Source: Cladorhizidae sp. MBARI D1340-BT2
Taxonomy: Eukaryota; Porifera; Demospongiae; Poecilosclerida; Cladorhizidae
Length of the DNA: 64,000 nucleotides
Assembly: GCA_028752905.1 (NCBI GenBank)
Contig: JAQNBH010000015.1
Span: 987,437-1,051,436 of the forward strand
Reading direction: 5' to 3'
Shown: positions 43,001 through 46,000 of the stretch, one piece after another
How the letters are laid out: every line of letters begins with the position of its first letter
Position numbering within the stretch: position 1 is the first letter of the stretch
Program-made: the position numbers and the translations under genes
The notes under the pieces: model-generated
What the model was told of the DNA's origin: nothing
Seen by the model: the letters and a program-made list of their open reading frames with translations, nothing else
Databases searched by the model: none

Positions 43001-46000
43001 ACAGTGACTCTGGTGCACCAGGCATGGTGGCAGTGAGGACAGTGACTCTGGTGCACCAGGCATGGTGGCAGTGAGGACAGTGACTCTGGTGCACCAGGCA
43101 TGGTGGCAGTGAGGACAGTGAGACTCTGGTGCACCAGGCATGGTGGCAGTGAGGACAGTGACTCTGGTGCACCAGGCGCATGGTGGCAGTGAGGACAGTG
43201 ACTCTGGTGCACCAGGCATGGTGGCAGTGAGGACAGTGAGTCTGGTGCAGTGAGGACAGTGACTCTGGTGCACCAGGCATGGTGAAGTGAGGACAGTGAC
43301 TCTGGTGCACCAGGCATGGTGGCAGTGAGGACAGTGACTCTGGTGCAGTGAGGACAGTGACTCTGGTGCCTAGGCATGGTGGCAGTGAGGACAGTGACTC
43401 TGGTGCACCAGGCATGGTGGCAGTGAGGACAGTGACTCTGGTGCAGTGAGGACAGTGACTCTGGTGCCCAGGCATGGTGGCAGTGAGGACAGTGACTCTG
43501 GTGCACCAGGCATGGTGGCAGTGAGGACAGTGACTCTGGTGCAGTGAGGACAGTGACTCTGGTGCACCAGGCATGGTGGCAGTGAGGACAGTGACTCTGG
43601 TGCCCAGGCATGGTGGCAGTGAGGACAGTGACTCTGGTGCAGTGAGGACAGTGACTCTGGTGCACCAGGCATGGTGGCAGTGAGGACAGTGACTCTGGTG
43701 CCCAGGCATGGTGGCAGTGAGGACAGTGACTCTGGTGCAGTGAGGACAGTGACTCTGGTGCACCAGGCATGGTGGCAGTGAGGACAGTGACTCTGGTGCA
43801 GTGAGGACAGTGACTATGGTGCACCAGGCATGGTGGCAGTGAGGACAGTGACTCTGGTGCACCAGGCATGGTGGCAGTGAGGACAGTGACTCTGGTGCAC
43901 CAGGCATGGTGGCAGTGAGGACAGTGACTCTGGTGCAGTGAGGACAGTGACTCTGGTGCCCAGGCATGGTGGCAGTGAGGGTGTTTTGTGTTGTTTGGAG
44001 GCAAATCCTGAACATATGCTAAGCATAAAACGTCTGCATATAATTTTGTGATATCTTGTGCTCCACCAGCTTCACTTGGCCCAGCAGTGCTGCGGCTAGT
44101 GCTCACCGCAATCCAATACTGCATGCTAATACGCTGCACTCAAACCACAAATGTTAAAAAGTACTATGAATATTCATAAGCCACGCACCACGCTTGACTT
44201 CCGATGGACAAGTGAAGCAAATGGACTTTAGTAAAACACCATCACCAACACACCACCAGGTCAGCACACCACCATCACACCATTACCAGCCACACCACCA
44301 CGACATCACTACCAGCCACACCACCACCACCACACCACTACCAGCCACACTAGCACACCACCACCACACCACTACCAGCCACACACCACCAGACTAGCAC
44401 ACCACCACCACCACACTAGCACCACACCACTACCTCACCACTACCTGCCACAATAGCACACCACCACCAGACTAGCACACCACCACCACACCCCTTGACA
44501 CTAACACACCACAACCACAATCACTTCACCACTACCACCAACAGCATATTACTGCCACCATCAACTCATCACCACAATCACCTCCACCAGCTCTATAATC
44601 ACCATCATCACCTTCACTACCAGCATACCCAACACTAGCACCCAACTACTACCACAACACATTGACTTCCACATAGTCACCATCACTTCCAACACTAGCA
44701 CAATCATCACCACCACAAGCATGTTAAATGAAATTGATGACATTTTCTTTGATCACATTATGCCGGCACCCATGCGAGTACAGAGACACATGCACGTGCA
44801 TTATGCTGGCACCCGTGCGAGTACAGAGACACATGCATGTGCATTATGCTGGCACCCGTGCGAGTACAGAGACACATGCACGTGCATTATGCTGGCACCT
44901 GTGCGAGTACAGAGACACATGCATGTGCATTATGCTGGCACCCGTGCGAGTACAGAGACACATGCATGTGCATTATGCTGGCACCCGTGCGAGTACAGAG
45001 ACACATGCATGTGCATTATGCTGACACCCGTGAGAGTACAGACACACATGCATGTGCATTATGCTGGCACCCGTGCGAGTACAGAGACACATGCATGTGC
45101 ATTATGCTGGCACCCGTGCGAGTACAGAGACACATGCATGTGCATTATGCTGGCACCCGTGCGAGTACAGAGACACATGCATGTGCATTATGCTGACACC
45201 CGTGCGAGTACAGAGACACATGCACGTGCATTATGCTGGCACCTGTGCGAGTACAGAGACACATGCATGTGCATTATGCTGGCACCCGTGCGAGTACAGA
45301 GACACATGCATGTGCATTATGCTGGCACCCGTGCGAGTACAGAGACACATGCATGTGCATTATGCTGACACCCGTGAGAGTACAGACACACATGCATGTG
45401 CATTATGCTGGCACCCGTGCGAGTACAGAGACACATGCATGTGCATTATGCTGGCACCCGTGCGAGTACAGAGACACATGCATGTGCATTATGCTGGCAC
45501 CCGTGCGAGTACAGAGACACATGCACGTGCATTATGCTGGCACCCGTGCGAGTACAGAGACACATGCATGTGCATTATGCTGACACCCGTGCGAGTACAG
45601 AGACACATGCACATGCATTATGCTGGCACCCGTGCGAGTACAGAGACACATGCATGTGCATTATGCTGGCACCCGTGCGAGTACAGAGACACATGCACAT
45701 GCATTATGCTGGCACGCGTGCGAGTACAGACACACATGCACATGCATTATGCTGACACCCGTGCGAGTACAGAGACACATGCATGTGCATTATGCTGGCA
45801 CCCGTGCGAGTACAGAGACACATGCATGTGCATTATGCTGGCACCCGTGCGAGTACAGAGACACATGCATGTGCATTATGCTGGCACCCGTGCGAGTACA
45901 GAGACACATGCATGTGCATTATGCTGGCACCCGTGCGAGTACAGAGACACATGCACATGCATTATGCTGGCACCCGTGCGAGTACAGAGACACATGCACA

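Noticed and set aside
41779..44139. 786-codon minus frame, longest in the window
   Set aside because: It is the 38/23-bp array read through; three overlapping frames show the same peptides.
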